64,000 nucleotides of DNA. It comes from CAJXVY01 sp965660355. Lineage in GTDB: Bacteria; Actinomycetota; Actinomycetes; Actinomycetales; Microbacteriaceae. Numbering within the stretch: position 1 is the first letter of the stretch; each line of letters opens with the position of its first letter. The notes beneath the pieces were generated by a model. That model did no database searches. It was not told the DNA's origin and saw only the letters and a program-made list of their open reading frames with translations. The stretch lies in assembly GCA_965660355.1 (NCBI GenBank), contig CBFHZN010000007.1:1-64000 (forward strand), written 5' to 3'. Below are positions 39,909 to 50,308 of this stretch, in pieces. The translations under genes and the position numbers were made by a program.

Positions 39909-40940
39909 ATGAGTCATCGAGTTGACAGATCTCTCGTTGATTTGGACAGACGAGAACTCAATCTTCAGGAGTATGTTCTTGAGGATGCGTTGTCGAACTT
40001 TATTGTTTCGGAATATCCTAACTTTGTTAACTTTCTGAAAGCATACTTTGAGTTCGAAGAGACCGATGAGTCTCCATCTCACCTGATTAAAGAGTTATTC
40101 TATACTCGGGATATCACTCAAACTGACATTGATCTTCTTTCCTTTATTGAAGATGAACTTCTGCTGGGTCAAGCATACTTCGAAGGATTTCTTGACAAAA
40201 GAGAAGCAGCAAAATATTCGAGTACGCTCTATCGTTCCAAGGGAACAAAGTATTCGATCCAACAGTTCTTTCGGACATTCTTTAATATCGATCCTGATGT
40301 CATCTATGGCAAGGATTTGGTATTCCGTGTCGGGGAAGATAATATCGGAGTCGAGTCACAGAGATTCATTACCAATGCAGAGTTGTATCAACAGTTTGCA
40401 TTGTTGATTCGTGCAGAACTATCGACCGCAGAGTGGAGAGATGTTTATAAACTCTTTGCCCATCCCGCAGGCATGTATGTCGCGGGCGAGGTTCAAATTG
40501 TAACTGCGGTTGACCTAGATATCGAGAGACAACCAGAACCCGGAGCATTTGATCCGCCGCCATTTGTGGTGGAGGGTATTGCGGACGCAGAAGAACCCCG
40601 TGCAATTACAAGTGCGACCGGGTTGTTCGACTTCAATATTCCGGACGGAGAAGGCAAGTTGTTTAGAACCACACTGGGTAATAAGACCACATATCCGACC
40701 GAACCAGGCAATGACTTCGAAGGTGTCGAAGATGTCACACTTGAAAGTGCGGCAAGACTCTACAGTAATCTGGGTGAGTTCCTTGAAGCAGACGCACCGA
40801 CATTTGATGAAGACTTCGATTCGGACGAGAACACCGCATTTGCTGGGTTCGATATTAGTAGTGAAGAAAGAATTGACCAAGACAAGTTCAGTTGGGTGGA
40901 TTCGGACGATAACATCACTAACCTAGACGAACTGTTATAA
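39909..40940 (+). CDS. Baseplate wedge-associated structural protein (343 aa)
   Basis: A 343-residue protein. The first 190 residues are helical (EYPNFVNFLKAYFEF, AAKYSSTLYRSKGTKYSIQQ, FFRTFFNIDPDVIYG) and match a protein that follows gp6 in marine T4-like phages, there suggested to be gp7-like. The acidic C-terminal part (DEDFDSDENTAF, DSDDNITNLDELL) is probably flexible. Identity with T4 gp7 is too low for me to name it. It ends in a late promoter overlapping its stop. Confidence 0.65.
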   Translation: MSHRVDRSLVDLDRRELNLQEYVLEDALSNFIVSEYPNFVNFLKAYFEFEETDESPSHLIKELFYTRDITQTDIDLLSFIEDELLLGQAYFEGFLDKREAAKYSSTLYRSKGTKYSIQQFFRTFFNIDPDVIYGKDLVFRVGEDNIGVESQRFITNAELYQQFALLIRAELSTAEWRDVYKLFAHPAGMYVAGEVQIVTAVDLDIERQPEPGAFDPPPFVVEGIADAEEPRAITSATGLFDFNIPDGEGKLFRTTLGNKTTYPTEPGNDFEGVEDVTLESAARLYSNLGEFLEADAPTFDEDFDSDENTAFAGFDISSEERIDQDKFSWVDSDDNITNLDELL

Positions 40941-40943
40941 ATA
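40936..40943 (+). promoter_or_regulatory. T4-type late promoter
   Basis: TATAAATA at 40936-40943 across the stop of the previous gene, 27 bp before the ATG at 40970. Confidence 0.75.
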
Positions 40944-40969
40944 GAACTATAATCTTTAGGGTAACTTAA

Positions 40970-41992
40970 ATGACACGACAAGTACTTAACAGAGGCACAA
41001 CTGCGAATGATGGTACAGGTGATACCCTTCGTCAGGCTGCGCAAAAGATCGAGCAGAACTTTGAAGAGATCTACCTGAAACTCGGCGGTGATTCAAATGT
41101 GTTGATGCCGTTGGTGTCATTTGATTCGGACGGTCTGATCTTCGAAGGTTCCAGTATCAATGACTTTGAAACAAAACTAACTGTTGTCGATCCGACCTCA
41201 GATCAGACTGTCACCATTCCGGATCACACCGGAGAAGTGACTATAAATGATGCAGTCCAGACTCTAGAGAATAAGACCCTAATCAATCCCGCGACTGTTG
41301 TTCCTGAGTTTCTGGCAGACTCTTCGGATATCAATGGATATCAGATGGTCTTGCAAGAACCCGCAAGTGATCGGAATGTTAACTTTCCTTTGTTGACCGA
41401 TAGTGATGAGTTTACATTTAATGATCACACTCAGGTTCTTACCAATAAGACACTGGTTGAACCATTATTGACCAATCCTAAGATTGGCACAGAACTACAA
41501 GATAGCAATGGCAACCAATATATCGAGTTTGAAAATGTTGCGGGTTCGGTCAATCACTTTAAGATTACCTCTGCATCAAATGACAATATCCCGATTATCT
41601 CTACGGTAGGTCAGGATGCTGATATCGACCTCGGACTTGAGGCTAAAGGAGAAGGTTCGGTTTCGATTCGTTCTCGGTTCAAGTTGTTCAGTCAAAGACT
41701 GACTGCTGACGGGAATGCGAGTCTAGATGTACCGATGACCCATATTGATATCGGGGGTGCAAGTACAATCACGGTTGCGGACGGAAGTGCAGAACTTGAT
41801 GGCGGACGAGGCGAGATGAAATATCTGGTCAATACCAACTCGGGTACTGCGACAATTAACTTCGATACCGGAACTTCACTTCATGGCGGAAACCTCACGA
41901 GTATTTCTATGCCCACATATTCTTCGGTGACTTTATGTTGGGATGGTAGTACATGGGTCATCATAAATAACCAAGGTGCGACAGCGAGTTAA
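40970..41992 (+). CDS. gp10/gp9-like baseplate wedge connector (340 aa)
   Basis: A 340-residue protein. Its N terminus ANDGTGDTLRQAAQKIEQNF matches the conserved start of T4 gp10 (and gp9), where the same G-T-G-D-x-L-R/x-x-G/A-x-x-K-I-x-x-N-F pattern docks the protein on the wedge. The rest is beta-rich with two repeats: VTIPDHTGEV/VNFPLLTDSDEF, each followed by QxLxNKTL. The C terminus SSVTLCWDGSTWVIIN suits a trimeric knob. It probably links a fibre or spike to the wedge. Confidence 0.72.
   Translation: MTRQVLNRGTTANDGTGDTLRQAAQKIEQNFEEIYLKLGGDSNVLMPLVSFDSDGLIFEGSSINDFETKLTVVDPTSDQTVTIPDHTGEVTINDAVQTLENKTLINPATVVPEFLADSSDINGYQMVLQEPASDRNVNFPLLTDSDEFTFNDHTQVLTNKTLVEPLLTNPKIGTELQDSNGNQYIEFENVAGSVNHFKITSASNDNIPIISTVGQDADIDLGLEAKGEGSVSIRSRFKLFSQRLTADGNASLDVPMTHIDIGGASTITVADGSAELDGGRGEMKYLVNTNSGTATINFDTGTSLHGGNLTSISMPTYSSVTLCWDGSTWVIINNQGATAS
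41962..41969 (+). promoter_or_regulatory. Possible late promoter for gp8
   Basis: CATAAATA at 41962-41969 inside the end of the gp10-like gene, 35 bp before the gp8 ATG. One mismatch to the T4 consensus; placement is as expected for a late promoter, but it lies in coding sequence. Confidence 0.4.
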
Positions 41993-42004
41993 CAGGACAA
42001 CACA

Positions 42005-43402
42005 ATGGCAGCAGTAATCACAGAGACATTAAAGAAAAATCTATTGAAAGATTTGTATTCAGACTTTCAAGATTCTGATACAAACTACTTTGCGGGTATT
42101 GGTCGTTCCGAAGACTGGAATGAAACCGATACCGTTCCGGAGGGTACACCGACCAACAGCCTTCGAGAAGATCGAAACTTTCGATTGGGACTACAGTCGG
42201 TAAAAAATATTACTGATATTTCTTTTGTCGTACCTCGGGAAAACTGGTCATCGGGCGCAACCTATTCTGCATACAATGATAATCAGTCGGGTTATCCGAG
42301 TAATGCATACTATGTCATGAACGACAACCAACAGGTTTACATATGTCTACAAAGAGGTAGACGTTTAGATGGTGAACCGGTTGCATCTACTGTACAACCG
42401 ACAGGTAACACCACAGGAGACCCATTCGAAACTGCGGATGGATATATCTGGAAGTTCTTGTATTCGATTGGCGCATTGAAAGCGTCTAAGTTTATTTCAT
42501 CTGCATATATCCCGGTACAAAAGGTTCAGGACAGTGCGGGTGCGCCTCTCTTATCAGATGAGGTCGGTGTTGACTCTGACTCACCTGCCGAAGATGTTGA
42601 ACAACAAACAGTCCAACAGAATGCCGTGGAAGGTCAGGTTCTGGGTTATCGGGTGGTTTCGAATGGTAGTGGTTACACTTCGACACCCACCGCGACTGTT
42701 ACTGGTGATGGGACAGGCGCACTTGCAGAAGTAACTGTTGTTGGTCAACAGATCACAAAGGTCACGGTCGGAAAAGATGGTGGCGGGAATCTGTCATTTG
42801 GCCAGGGATACAGTTATGCAAGTGTCGAACTAACAGGCGGCGGTGGATCTGGAGCAGAGATCGTTCCAATTCTATCACCGATCGAAGGTTTGGGGCATGA
42901 CCCAAGAGAAGACTTGCGTTCTAGTGCGATCATGTTCAACACCAAACCAGACGGTACAGAGAATGGCGACTTTGTGGTCGATCAAGACTTCCGTCAGATT
43001 GGTCTATTAAAGAATCTTGAACAGACAGACAGTAGCGCAAGGTTTGGAGAGATCACAGGTCGAGCACTTGATAAATTAGGACTGACTTCTATTACTGACG
43101 GGCCTTTTGTGGTCGATCAGGTAATTCAAGGCGGCACATCAAACACAAAAGCATTCATTACAGATCTCGACTCCGCAAATATCTGGTATCATCAAACCGA
43201 ATATACTGGGTTTGGTTCATTTGATTCGGGCGAAACAATCTCTATTGTCGAGGGTGGTGGTTCGACCACCGCGACTATTGATAAAATATTGAAGGGTGAA
43301 GTAGATCCCTTCTCGGGCGAACTCCTATATATTGACAACAGGGCGCCAGTGATCCGTTCGGCAGACCAGACCGAAGATTTAAAAATTGTAATCCAACTCT
43401 AA
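42005..43402 (+). CDS. 8: Baseplate wedge protein gp8
   Basis: A 465-residue protein (T4 gp8: 334). It shows the gp8 layout: NYFAGIGRSEDWNETDTVPE near 27-47, a strand-rich first half with ENWSSGATYSAYND, and GYIWKFLYSIGALKASKF near 148-165. It finishes with GELLYIDNRAPVIRSADQTE, a sequence highly typical of gp8 homologues. An inserted Gly-rich beta domain (about 215-285, YTSTPTATVTGDGTGA) explains the extra length. gp8 forms a dimer in each wedge. Confidence 0.85.
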   Translation: MAAVITETLKKNLLKDLYSDFQDSDTNYFAGIGRSEDWNETDTVPEGTPTNSLREDRNFRLGLQSVKNITDISFVVPRENWSSGATYSAYNDNQSGYPSNAYYVMNDNQQVYICLQRGRRLDGEPVASTVQPTGNTTGDPFETADGYIWKFLYSIGALKASKFISSAYIPVQKVQDSAGAPLLSDEVGVDSDSPAEDVEQQTVQQNAVEGQVLGYRVVSNGSGYTSTPTATVTGDGTGALAEVTVVGQQITKVTVGKDGGGNLSFGQGYSYASVELTGGGGSGAEIVPILSPIEGLGHDPREDLRSSAIMFNTKPDGTENGDFVVDQDFRQIGLLKNLEQTDSSARFGEITGRALDKLGLTSITDGPFVVDQVIQGGTSNTKAFITDLDSANIWYHQTEYTGFGSFDSGETISIVEGGGSTTATIDKILKGEVDPFSGELLYIDNRAPVIRSADQTEDLKIVIQL

Positions 43403-43414
43403 GGTTTCTTAAAG

Positions 43415-46400
43415 ATGACTAAACCATTTACTGAACAGATTTTTAGAACGACCTATAAGGACGATTATCGAGATAGTGATAACTATCATCGTATCCTTTT
43501 CAATAGTGGTCGTGCGTTGCAAGCGCGTGAGTTGACTCAGTTACAAACGATTATCCAAAAGGAAATCGAAAGATTCGGGAGCAACATCTTCAGAGACGGA
43601 GCGCCCGTAAACCCGGGTGGTGTTAAGACCTACAATAAGTTCGAGTTCATTAAGATCTCGGCAAACACTCCGTTGCCTTCTGATAAAAGTTTGTTGGAAA
43701 ATGCTATCTTTACGGGTCAGACATCTGACATCCGATTCAAGATTTTGCGCGCCATTGCTGCCGAGAATGATGATCCCGAAACAATCTATGTTCAGTATTT
43801 GGACGGTGGTTCCGAAGACATTGAAGTTCCGGAGAGAGTTACTCCGGGTGAATCGATTACAGGTCTTGTGGATGGAAACTCCCAGACCTTTGAGGTTCAG
43901 ACCACCAACACTTCATCCAATCCCGCGTTTGGTCAGGGATGTGCTTTTGAAGTCGGACAGGGTAGTTTCTATGTTCAGGGACATTTTGTCTATAATGAAC
44001 AACAGTTAATCATTCTTTCTAAGTATTCTCAGAGTTATAATGGCGAAATCGGGTTCCGGGTATTACAGGATATTGTAACCTCGGATGATGAACCCGCACT
44101 CTTTGATAACCAAGGTGTGACGCCAAACAGATCATCCCCCGGTGCAGACCGTTATCGGATTCGCCTTCAGTTGGTTCGAAAAGAAGATGTATTGGAATCC
44201 GAAAACTATGTCACTATTTCGGATGTGTTTAATGGACGGATTGTTCAGAAACCTACTGCGGATCAGGGGTTAAAGTCTATTCGAGATTTTGTTGCGACAC
44301 GCAATAAAGAGATCTCGGGCAACTTTATTAAGAAGTATTTCAGAGCGCAGTTTCTTCCGAACGATGACAATTCATTCAAGTTGCGGGTCGACCCCGGACT
44401 TGCATATATTAACGGATACCGAGTAGAGAAGAAGAAACCAAGTAACTTGGTGGTTAATAAACCGACTCAGACCTTTACCCAAGACAATGACCAGACTCTT
44501 GTTGACTATGGAAACTATTTTGTGGTCAGTGGTCAAGCAGGATTTGGCGGAAAGGGGATGCCTGACTTTGGTTCTTGTGAAGAACTCGAACTTCGGGACG
44601 CAGAAGATTATGGTGGTGCATTTATCGGGACGACAAATGTTCGTGCTATCACCGAATGGCAGAATGGTCTCTATAAACTTCATGTATTTAATACAAGAAT
44701 CGCCAAAAAAGGATATTCGACCAGAGACATTAAGTCCATTGGTTCAAGTCCGACCACATACTACAATATTTTTAATGTCAATAATCAGACATTATTTGAG
44801 ACCAAAGAGAAAAAACTTTTATTCGATACACCTATTCAGAGACCCGAATCTTTTTCTAGCATTTCCCTGACAGGTCAACGTGTCTTTTCGGGTCAACAAG
44901 CAAATGGTTCAGGCATTGTAAGTATTACCCTGAGTGGAGGTGCAAACGAAGCATTCACCAACACCAATGACTGGGTGATCGCAGATGATTCTGATGCATT
45001 TGTGTCGGGTTATTCGATTTCGATTGTAGGCGCACAAAGTGAGACCGCAAATATCTCGGGTCTTACTCCCGGTGAGTTTTACGATATTGCGGCATATGTC
45101 CGGAAAGGCACTGCAAGTATTCGTACCAAGACCCTGACCGAAGAGACAGTAACATCTGCGGTAGAGTCAGATGGACAAGGTCTTTTGACGATCCCGTTGG
45201 AAAAGTCAGACATCTACGAAGTATCACGCATTCGAAAAAATGATTCGGATGGTGAAGATCTGTTCAACTCATTCATTGTCGATACAGGCGCAAGAGATAC
45301 CCACTATGACGATGGGGTGTTGATCTATAAGGGTGGGTCATTAGACTCATCGGACAATGTCTTTGTGAGGTTCAAATATTTTGCACATGGTTCGGGCGAT
45401 TTCTTTGCGGTCAACTCCTATAATGGACAGGTTGCATACCGTGATATTCCGGCACACCGAATGGACAATGGTCGACTCGTTTCTTTGCGAGACGTTTTAG
45501 ACTTCCGTCCATCAACCGATGGTTCCGGAAACTTTAACACCGTAAACGAATTACCTCAACCAACAGGTTTGGTCGAAGCAGACGCATCATATTATCTTCC
45601 AAGAAAAGATAAGTTGATTCTTTCCCAAACCGGAGAGTTGCGTTATCTGCAAGGAACACCCTCATTGCAACCCGAGTTTCCTACAACTCCGGTTGACTGC
45701 ATTGATCTGTACAAGTATGAACTGAATGCAAATACTCTTCATACCAAAGACTTGAAAGGTCGTTTGCTTCCGATGAAGGGTTACACCATGTCGGATATCA
45801 GCAAACTCGAATCCAAGTTGGATAAAGTCGAAGAGATGGCAACTCTTTCTTTACTTGAGTTGTCTACCAAAAACCTTCAGGTGCTTGACTCTTCGGGCAT
45901 TGATAGAACCAAAGCAGGTTTCTTTGTCGATAACTTTGCGAATCACACCTACAGTGATACCAAGAATATCGAGTATCGTGCGTCTATTGATCCCCAGAAG
46001 AAGTTTTTAAGACCTTCTCATAAAGATCATAACATCGATCTCTATTACGATTCGAGTGATGCAGATAATCTTCAGGTGACCAAGAAAGGTGATCTGGTGA
46101 TGTTGGACTTCGAAGAAGTCGATTGGTTGGCTCAACCCTCAGCGTCCAGAACAGAGAATCTTAACCCATTCCATGTCGAACGAATTATTGGTCAGGTTGA
46201 ACTTTCACCTTCGACCGACCACTGGAGAGAAACCGAGATCACCGAACCCTTGGTGATTGATCAGGGTACAGTCCTTGATACAAACCAAGCACTTCTCTGG
46301 AATAGTCACGAATGGAACTGGAGTGGTCGCGATCTGAATGAACTTCAGGTCGGTGCGGTTGTTGGTCAGTCAACTTCATCTAACACGTCTACCACTTCCA

Positions 46401-49351
46401 ATACGAGTGAACCTCGTGTGGTTGGGGAAGAAGTGCGGGTATCCCAAGGAGATTGGGTCGCAACTGGTACAGTAAGTGAAAGTGAAGTTATTGATACCCA
46501 ATCAGATGTTGTTTCTCAAGATACTGATGAGATCGTAACCACAGAGTTACTTGATTTTGACTTAGAAGAAAATGATCTTTGGTTTGATGATCGCACTCGT
46601 AATATTAGAGTCGATAACAGACCGGGCGAAGTCCGGACAATCGACACCATTACCGAAACGACTGTCGAGACTCGCGAGACAGTTGAAACTGTCGATACAA
46701 CAACTTTGGAGCAGACTACTACAACCGAAGTAGAGACTGAATTCCAGACTGACACTACTTTTACAACAACGACCGACACAACCACAACCGTAAACCGCGT
46801 TGCTAGTGAACATACTATTCGCGAAGTTGTTGGTTCACGAGTGGTGGATGTGTTGACAATCCCTTGGATGCGCTCAAGAGTTGTGTCTTTCCGTGCGACA
46901 GGTCTTAGACCAAATACTCGTTATTTCCCATTCTTTGATCAGACCTTGGTCGAAACTTTCTGTAAGAATACTTCGGACACCACAGGATTTGTTAGATTTT
47001 CGGATCGTGACCCCGAGTTTCGTAGAACGAGTTTGACTCCCTCGACTAGACACAGTGACCTGAACGCAGATAGTATATTGCTTTCGGATGCAAATGGTAC
47101 AGTTCAAGGCGAGTTTGAACTTCCGAACAACAGTGCTATGCGGTTTTCTACTGGAACCAAAGAGTTTGCACTCTTGGATATCAGTAAATATGACCTTGAC
47201 AATGCGTTGTCTTTCTGTACAAACTTCTATACCTCAACCGGGTTTATTGATGTTGTACAAGAAACGGTTCATAGTACTCGTGTATTGGAGATTGTTGGTG
47301 ACCGATCTACGACATCAAATACTGACTTCCGGACAGAATCTACGCTTTCTACCGAGGTGACATCTGATACAACCGTTGCGACAGATGTTCAGGTCGAGAC
47401 ATCGGTGACCGAAAATGTTAGTCAGGAAACGACAACAGATGTAAGTACTCGAACCGAGTTCATTCCGCCAGCAGCGATCTATACCGATCCCCTTGCACAA
47501 ACCTTTGCGGTCAATGGCGGGGATGAGAAGAACGGGGTGTTCTTAACTAAGGTTAGAGTTTATTTTGCGACCAAGGATGCTGGCGATGTACCATGCAGAC
47601 TTGAGATTCGTCCGACAGTGAACGGCGTGCCAAGTTCTGATGTGGTTGTTCCGGGATCAAAGGTGACTAAGACACCTGCTCAAGTTACTGCAATCGATGA
47701 AGTTGTTGGTTCTAATCCGACAGTCTCTGACATGTTGGCGAACGGTACAGACTTTGAGTTCGAAGAACCGATTTACCTTCGAGGCGCAACAGAGTATGCA
47801 ATCGTTTTGGTTTCTAGTTCTATGGAGTATAAGGTCTTTATCTCACAAGTGACCGACTTCGAACTTGGTACGACCGAACGAAGAATTTCAAAACAACCAT
47901 ATCTTGGTTCGTTGTTTAAGTCTCAAAACTCGCGTTTGTGGGAACCGTCTCAGGACGAAGATCTTGCGTTCCAGATGTATCGTGCAGAATTTGAAAATGA
48001 AGGCAATGTTTTCCTTACCAATGTTAATGCTCCGCCTGCGATTCTCACAAAGAATCCGTTGTATATGGACAGCGGTAGCAACTCGGTAACGGTCTTTAAT
48101 CGTAACCACGGACTCAGACCGGGTGACATTACTCTGATCGAAGGACTTGACTCTGATACGACCTATAATGGTGTACTCGGATCTTCTATCCTTGGACAGA
48201 GAATCGTAACCGAAGCAGATGGTTCAGGATATCGTTTCGATGCCGACTCCGCTTCGACTTCAAGAGGTCGATTCGGTGGTGGTAAGGTAAGAGGTTCTCA
48301 GAATATGACATTCGAGACTCTCTATCCGACTATCCAAACCCTGAAACCAGAGAACACTACCCTGACATTCTCGGGTAAGTTCACTTCTCAATCTTCTTTG
48401 GTCAACCCATCTGCAGGTCGATACAGTCAAGACAATTCGTTTGAGTTGATCAAGAACTATGGCAACTATTACTTCCAGTCGCCTAAGATGATCGCAAACC
48501 CGATCGAAGAAGCAAATGAACTTGCGGTATTTGACAAACCCAAGTCTGCGATTGTTCAGGTCAACCTGACAACTTCGGATACCAAGGTATCGCCTGTGAT
48601 TGATATGCAGAGAGCGGGTCTTGGTTTGATCGGTAACCTGATTGACCAACAGAAGTCGGACACTGACGAAACATTTGTGTTTGATGCAGACAGTGATCAA
48701 GCAACATTTACCGGAACAGATAACTTTGGCAATACCTTGAGTTATGGAACCGGAGACAATGATTACATTTCGGTTTATGTTTCGGACTCTGCTGATCCCA
48801 CACTTGGTTCTTTGATTAACCGTGGACAGTATACCGCAAAAGACGGTAATAATGTTGTGTTTAACGACCCCGCACAGATTGACAGTGGGGATGTGGTGAC
48901 TATTCAAAGTTATCAGGTCGGAAGTAGTAATGACAACATTCCGTTGTCATATGTAAGAGAGACACATCCGTTCTTGGGTTCAAGTCTTGCAAAACATGTG
49001 ACGATTCCGGTGACTCTGGAAAATGATGGGTTTGGGTTGAAGATTATCCTTGCTGCTAACAAACCACCCGAAGCGGACTTTGATGTCTATTACAAGACTG
49101 CAAGTGCGGACGATGCGTTGTCAGCAATCGCATGGACAAAGGCAAATGCGGATGACACCCTACCTTCAGACACCAATAGAACAACTTTCCGTGAGTACCG
49201 TTATACAATCGGTGGGTTTGGAGATGAAAACAACCTCAATGGTGCAGAACTACCCGAGTTCCGGAAGTTCCAAGTCAAGGTTGTCCTAAGATCTACCAAT
49301 AGCGCCAAGGTTCCGTTGATTCGAGACTTGAGGTGTATTGCACTAACATAA
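43415..49351 (+). CDS. Giant DUF4815-type structural protein (1978 aa)
   Basis: The largest gene here. The N-terminal 100 residues (FRTTYKDDYRDSDNYHRILF, then ALQARELTQLQTIIQKEIERFG) match DUF4815 virion proteins of marine T4-like phages. Several beta domains follow. Two Thr/Glu-rich low-complexity stretches lie near 1000-1130 (with TTTTDTTTTVN) and 1290-1350 (TSVTENVSQETTTDVSTRT), each beside a repeated domain type (VVSFRATGLRPNTRYFPF; DPLAQTFAVNGG). It probably forms a large baseplate peripheral or fibre-linking structure. No enzyme motif is seen. It starts 12 bp after gp8. Confidence 0.75.
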   Translation: MTKPFTEQIFRTTYKDDYRDSDNYHRILFNSGRALQARELTQLQTIIQKEIERFGSNIFRDGAPVNPGGVKTYNKFEFIKISANTPLPSDKSLLENAIFTGQTSDIRFKILRAIAAENDDPETIYVQYLDGGSEDIEVPERVTPGESITGLVDGNSQTFEVQTTNTSSNPAFGQGCAFEVGQGSFYVQGHFVYNEQQLIILSKYSQSYNGEIGFRVLQDIVTSDDEPALFDNQGVTPNRSSPGADRYRIRLQLVRKEDVLESENYVTISDVFNGRIVQKPTADQGLKSIRDFVATRNKEISGNFIKKYFRAQFLPNDDNSFKLRVDPGLAYINGYRVEKKKPSNLVVNKPTQTFTQDNDQTLVDYGNYFVVSGQAGFGGKGMPDFGSCEELELRDAEDYGGAFIGTTNVRAITEWQNGLYKLHVFNTRIAKKGYSTRDIKSIGSSPTTYYNIFNVNNQTLFETKEKKLLFDTPIQRPESFSSISLTGQRVFSGQQANGSGIVSITLSGGANEAFTNTNDWVIADDSDAFVSGYSISIVGAQSETANISGLTPGEFYDIAAYVRKGTASIRTKTLTEETVTSAVESDGQGLLTIPLEKSDIYEVSRIRKNDSDGEDLFNSFIVDTGARDTHYDDGVLIYKGGSLDSSDNVFVRFKYFAHGSGDFFAVNSYNGQVAYRDIPAHRMDNGRLVSLRDVLDFRPSTDGSGNFNTVNELPQPTGLVEADASYYLPRKDKLILSQTGELRYLQGTPSLQPEFPTTPVDCIDLYKYELNANTLHTKDLKGRLLPMKGYTMSDISKLESKLDKVEEMATLSLLELSTKNLQVLDSSGIDRTKAGFFVDNFANHTYSDTKNIEYRASIDPQKKFLRPSHKDHNIDLYYDSSDADNLQVTKKGDLVMLDFEEVDWLAQPSASRTENLNPFHVERIIGQVELSPSTDHWRETEITEPLVIDQGTVLDTNQALLWNSHEWNWSGRDLNELQVGAVVGQSTSSNTSTTSNTSEPRVVGEEVRVSQGDWVATGTVSESEVIDTQSDVVSQDTDEIVTTELLDFDLEENDLWFDDRTRNIRVDNRPGEVRTIDTITETTVETRETVETVDTTTLEQTTTTEVETEFQTDTTFTTTTDTTTTVNRVASEHTIREVVGSRVVDVLTIPWMRSRVVSFRATGLRPNTRYFPFFDQTLVETFCKNTSDTTGFVRFSDRDPEFRRTSLTPSTRHSDLNADSILLSDANGTVQGEFELPNNSAMRFSTGTKEFALLDISKYDLDNALSFCTNFYTSTGFIDVVQETVHSTRVLEIVGDRSTTSNTDFRTESTLSTEVTSDTTVATDVQVETSVTENVSQETTTDVSTRTEFIPPAAIYTDPLAQTFAVNGGDEKNGVFLTKVRVYFATKDAGDVPCRLEIRPTVNGVPSSDVVVPGSKVTKTPAQVTAIDEVVGSNPTVSDMLANGTDFEFEEPIYLRGATEYAIVLVSSSMEYKVFISQVTDFELGTTERRISKQPYLGSLFKSQNSRLWEPSQDEDLAFQMYRAEFENEGNVFLTNVNAPPAILTKNPLYMDSGSNSVTVFNRNHGLRPGDITLIEGLDSDTTYNGVLGSSILGQRIVTEADGSGYRFDADSASTSRGRFGGGKVRGSQNMTFETLYPTIQTLKPENTTLTFSGKFTSQSSLVNPSAGRYSQDNSFELIKNYGNYYFQSPKMIANPIEEANELAVFDKPKSAIVQVNLTTSDTKVSPVIDMQRAGLGLIGNLIDQQKSDTDETFVFDADSDQATFTGTDNFGNTLSYGTGDNDYISVYVSDSADPTLGSLINRGQYTAKDGNNVVFNDPAQIDSGDVVTIQSYQVGSSNDNIPLSYVRETHPFLGSSLAKHVTIPVTLENDGFGLKIILAANKPPEADFDVYYKTASADDALSAIAWTKANADDTLPSDTNRTTFREYRYTIGGFGDENNLNGAELPEFRKFQVKVVLRSTNSAKVPLIRDLRCIALT

Positions 49352-49357
49352 GGACAT

Positions 49358-49591
49358 ATGATGAGTAGGAAACTGCGTAAGGTCGAAGGTGTGGATGACT
49401 TCTATCGTGATGAACAAAGTGGAGTGATTATCAATATAAATAGTGAGGAGATTCGTGCCTCTCGGAAACGTAGGCAGATGATAAAACACAAACAAAAAGA
49501 GCAAGAGAACCTGAAAGATACTGTCAAAGATCTTCAGGGCGAAATGAAAGAGATTAAGTCTTTGCTCACTCAACTAGTAGAGAAGAAGTAG
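49358..49591 (+). CDS. Small coiled-coil structural protein (77 aa)
   Basis: A 77-residue protein. The N-terminal part VEGVDDFYRDEQSGVIININ is a pattern I recall from small proteins in the same position of marine T4-like phages, and the C-terminal half is a Lys/Glu-rich coiled coil (EQENLKDTVKDLQGEMKEIK). It could be a chaperone or spacer for the long neighbours. Two adjacent ATGs can start it. A TATAAATA lies inside (49435-49442) and might serve the next gene. Confidence 0.6.
   Translation: MMSRKLRKVEGVDDFYRDEQSGVIININSEEIRASRKRRQMIKHKQKEQENLKDTVKDLQGEMKEIKSLLTQLVEKK
49435..49442 (+). promoter_or_regulatory. Possible internal late promoter
   Basis: TATAAATA at 49435-49442 inside the coiled-coil gene, 150 bp before the next ATG. 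An exact match to the late element, but within coding sequence, so it may be chance. Confidence 0.3.
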
Positions 49592-50290
49592 ATGGCACGT
49601 CCAATAACACAGTTAACAGATACGTTCAAGATCTTTAGAGACAATGTTAATACAATCTCTAATAATGTTGGTGACCCCGTTGTTCTGACCACTACTCAAG
49701 ACTCGGATCTTGTCTTTGCGGTCAATGAACTAGATTCAGACCTTCATGGCACGGGCGGGGGATCGGTCGCATCCTCGTTAACGACTCTTTCATACTCAAG
49801 TACTGCGGTTAGTGGTGGTCTGGTCGGTGCGTTTAATGCTGTTGACGGATTCATCGGAGCAGACTCATCTTCACTTACAACTGACTCGAAGACACTGGTC
49901 GGATCTCTGAATGAACTCCATTCGGATGTGATCACCATCGAAGATTCTATTGGAGGCGGTGGACTTACTACCATTGCACAGACACTTGTAGGTGCGATCA
50001 ACGAACACGATGCAGAACTCGGTGCGACAGTAGAACTTGACTCAGACTATTTTGTGACACTCACCAACCCCAACCCATCGGTGGTAGATGGTCTAAATAC
50101 TCTCAGTGCAGACGTGATTCAGTTATTTGATAGTTCAGGCGCACTGGATGCGCGAATTGGTGCTTTGTCAAATCTCGCCGCATCATTTGATAGTGCAGGT
50201 GCGACCTCAAGCATTGTAGATGCCCTCAACCATTTAGCAAGTAAGATTATCGCTATATATGATGAGAATGGCGTTCTACTGAATACATAA
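49592..50290 (+). CDS. Fibre-type structural protein (232 aa)
   Basis: A 232-residue protein. Repeated units of about 28 residues end in L-V-G-A-x-N-x-x-D or L-V-G-S-L-N-E-L (GLVGAFNAVDGFIG, TLVGSLNELHSDV, TLVGAINEHDAEL), which is typical of helical stalk segments in tail fibre and neck proteins. There is no enzymatic motif. It starts directly after the coiled-coil gene stop. Confidence 0.65.
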   Translation: MARPITQLTDTFKIFRDNVNTISNNVGDPVVLTTTQDSDLVFAVNELDSDLHGTGGGSVASSLTTLSYSSTAVSGGLVGAFNAVDGFIGADSSSLTTDSKTLVGSLNELHSDVITIEDSIGGGGLTTIAQTLVGAINEHDAELGATVELDSDYFVTLTNPNPSVVDGLNTLSADVIQLFDSSGALDARIGALSNLAASFDSAGATSSIVDALNHLASKIIAIYDENGVLLNT

Positions 50291-50308
50291 AATAGGATTT
50301 AGGTTGTT

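Noticed and set aside
48260..48907. A 215-codon minus-strand frame within the DUF4815 gene
   Set aside because: The plus-strand gene is continuous and shows clear family features; the antisense product has no recognisable pattern.
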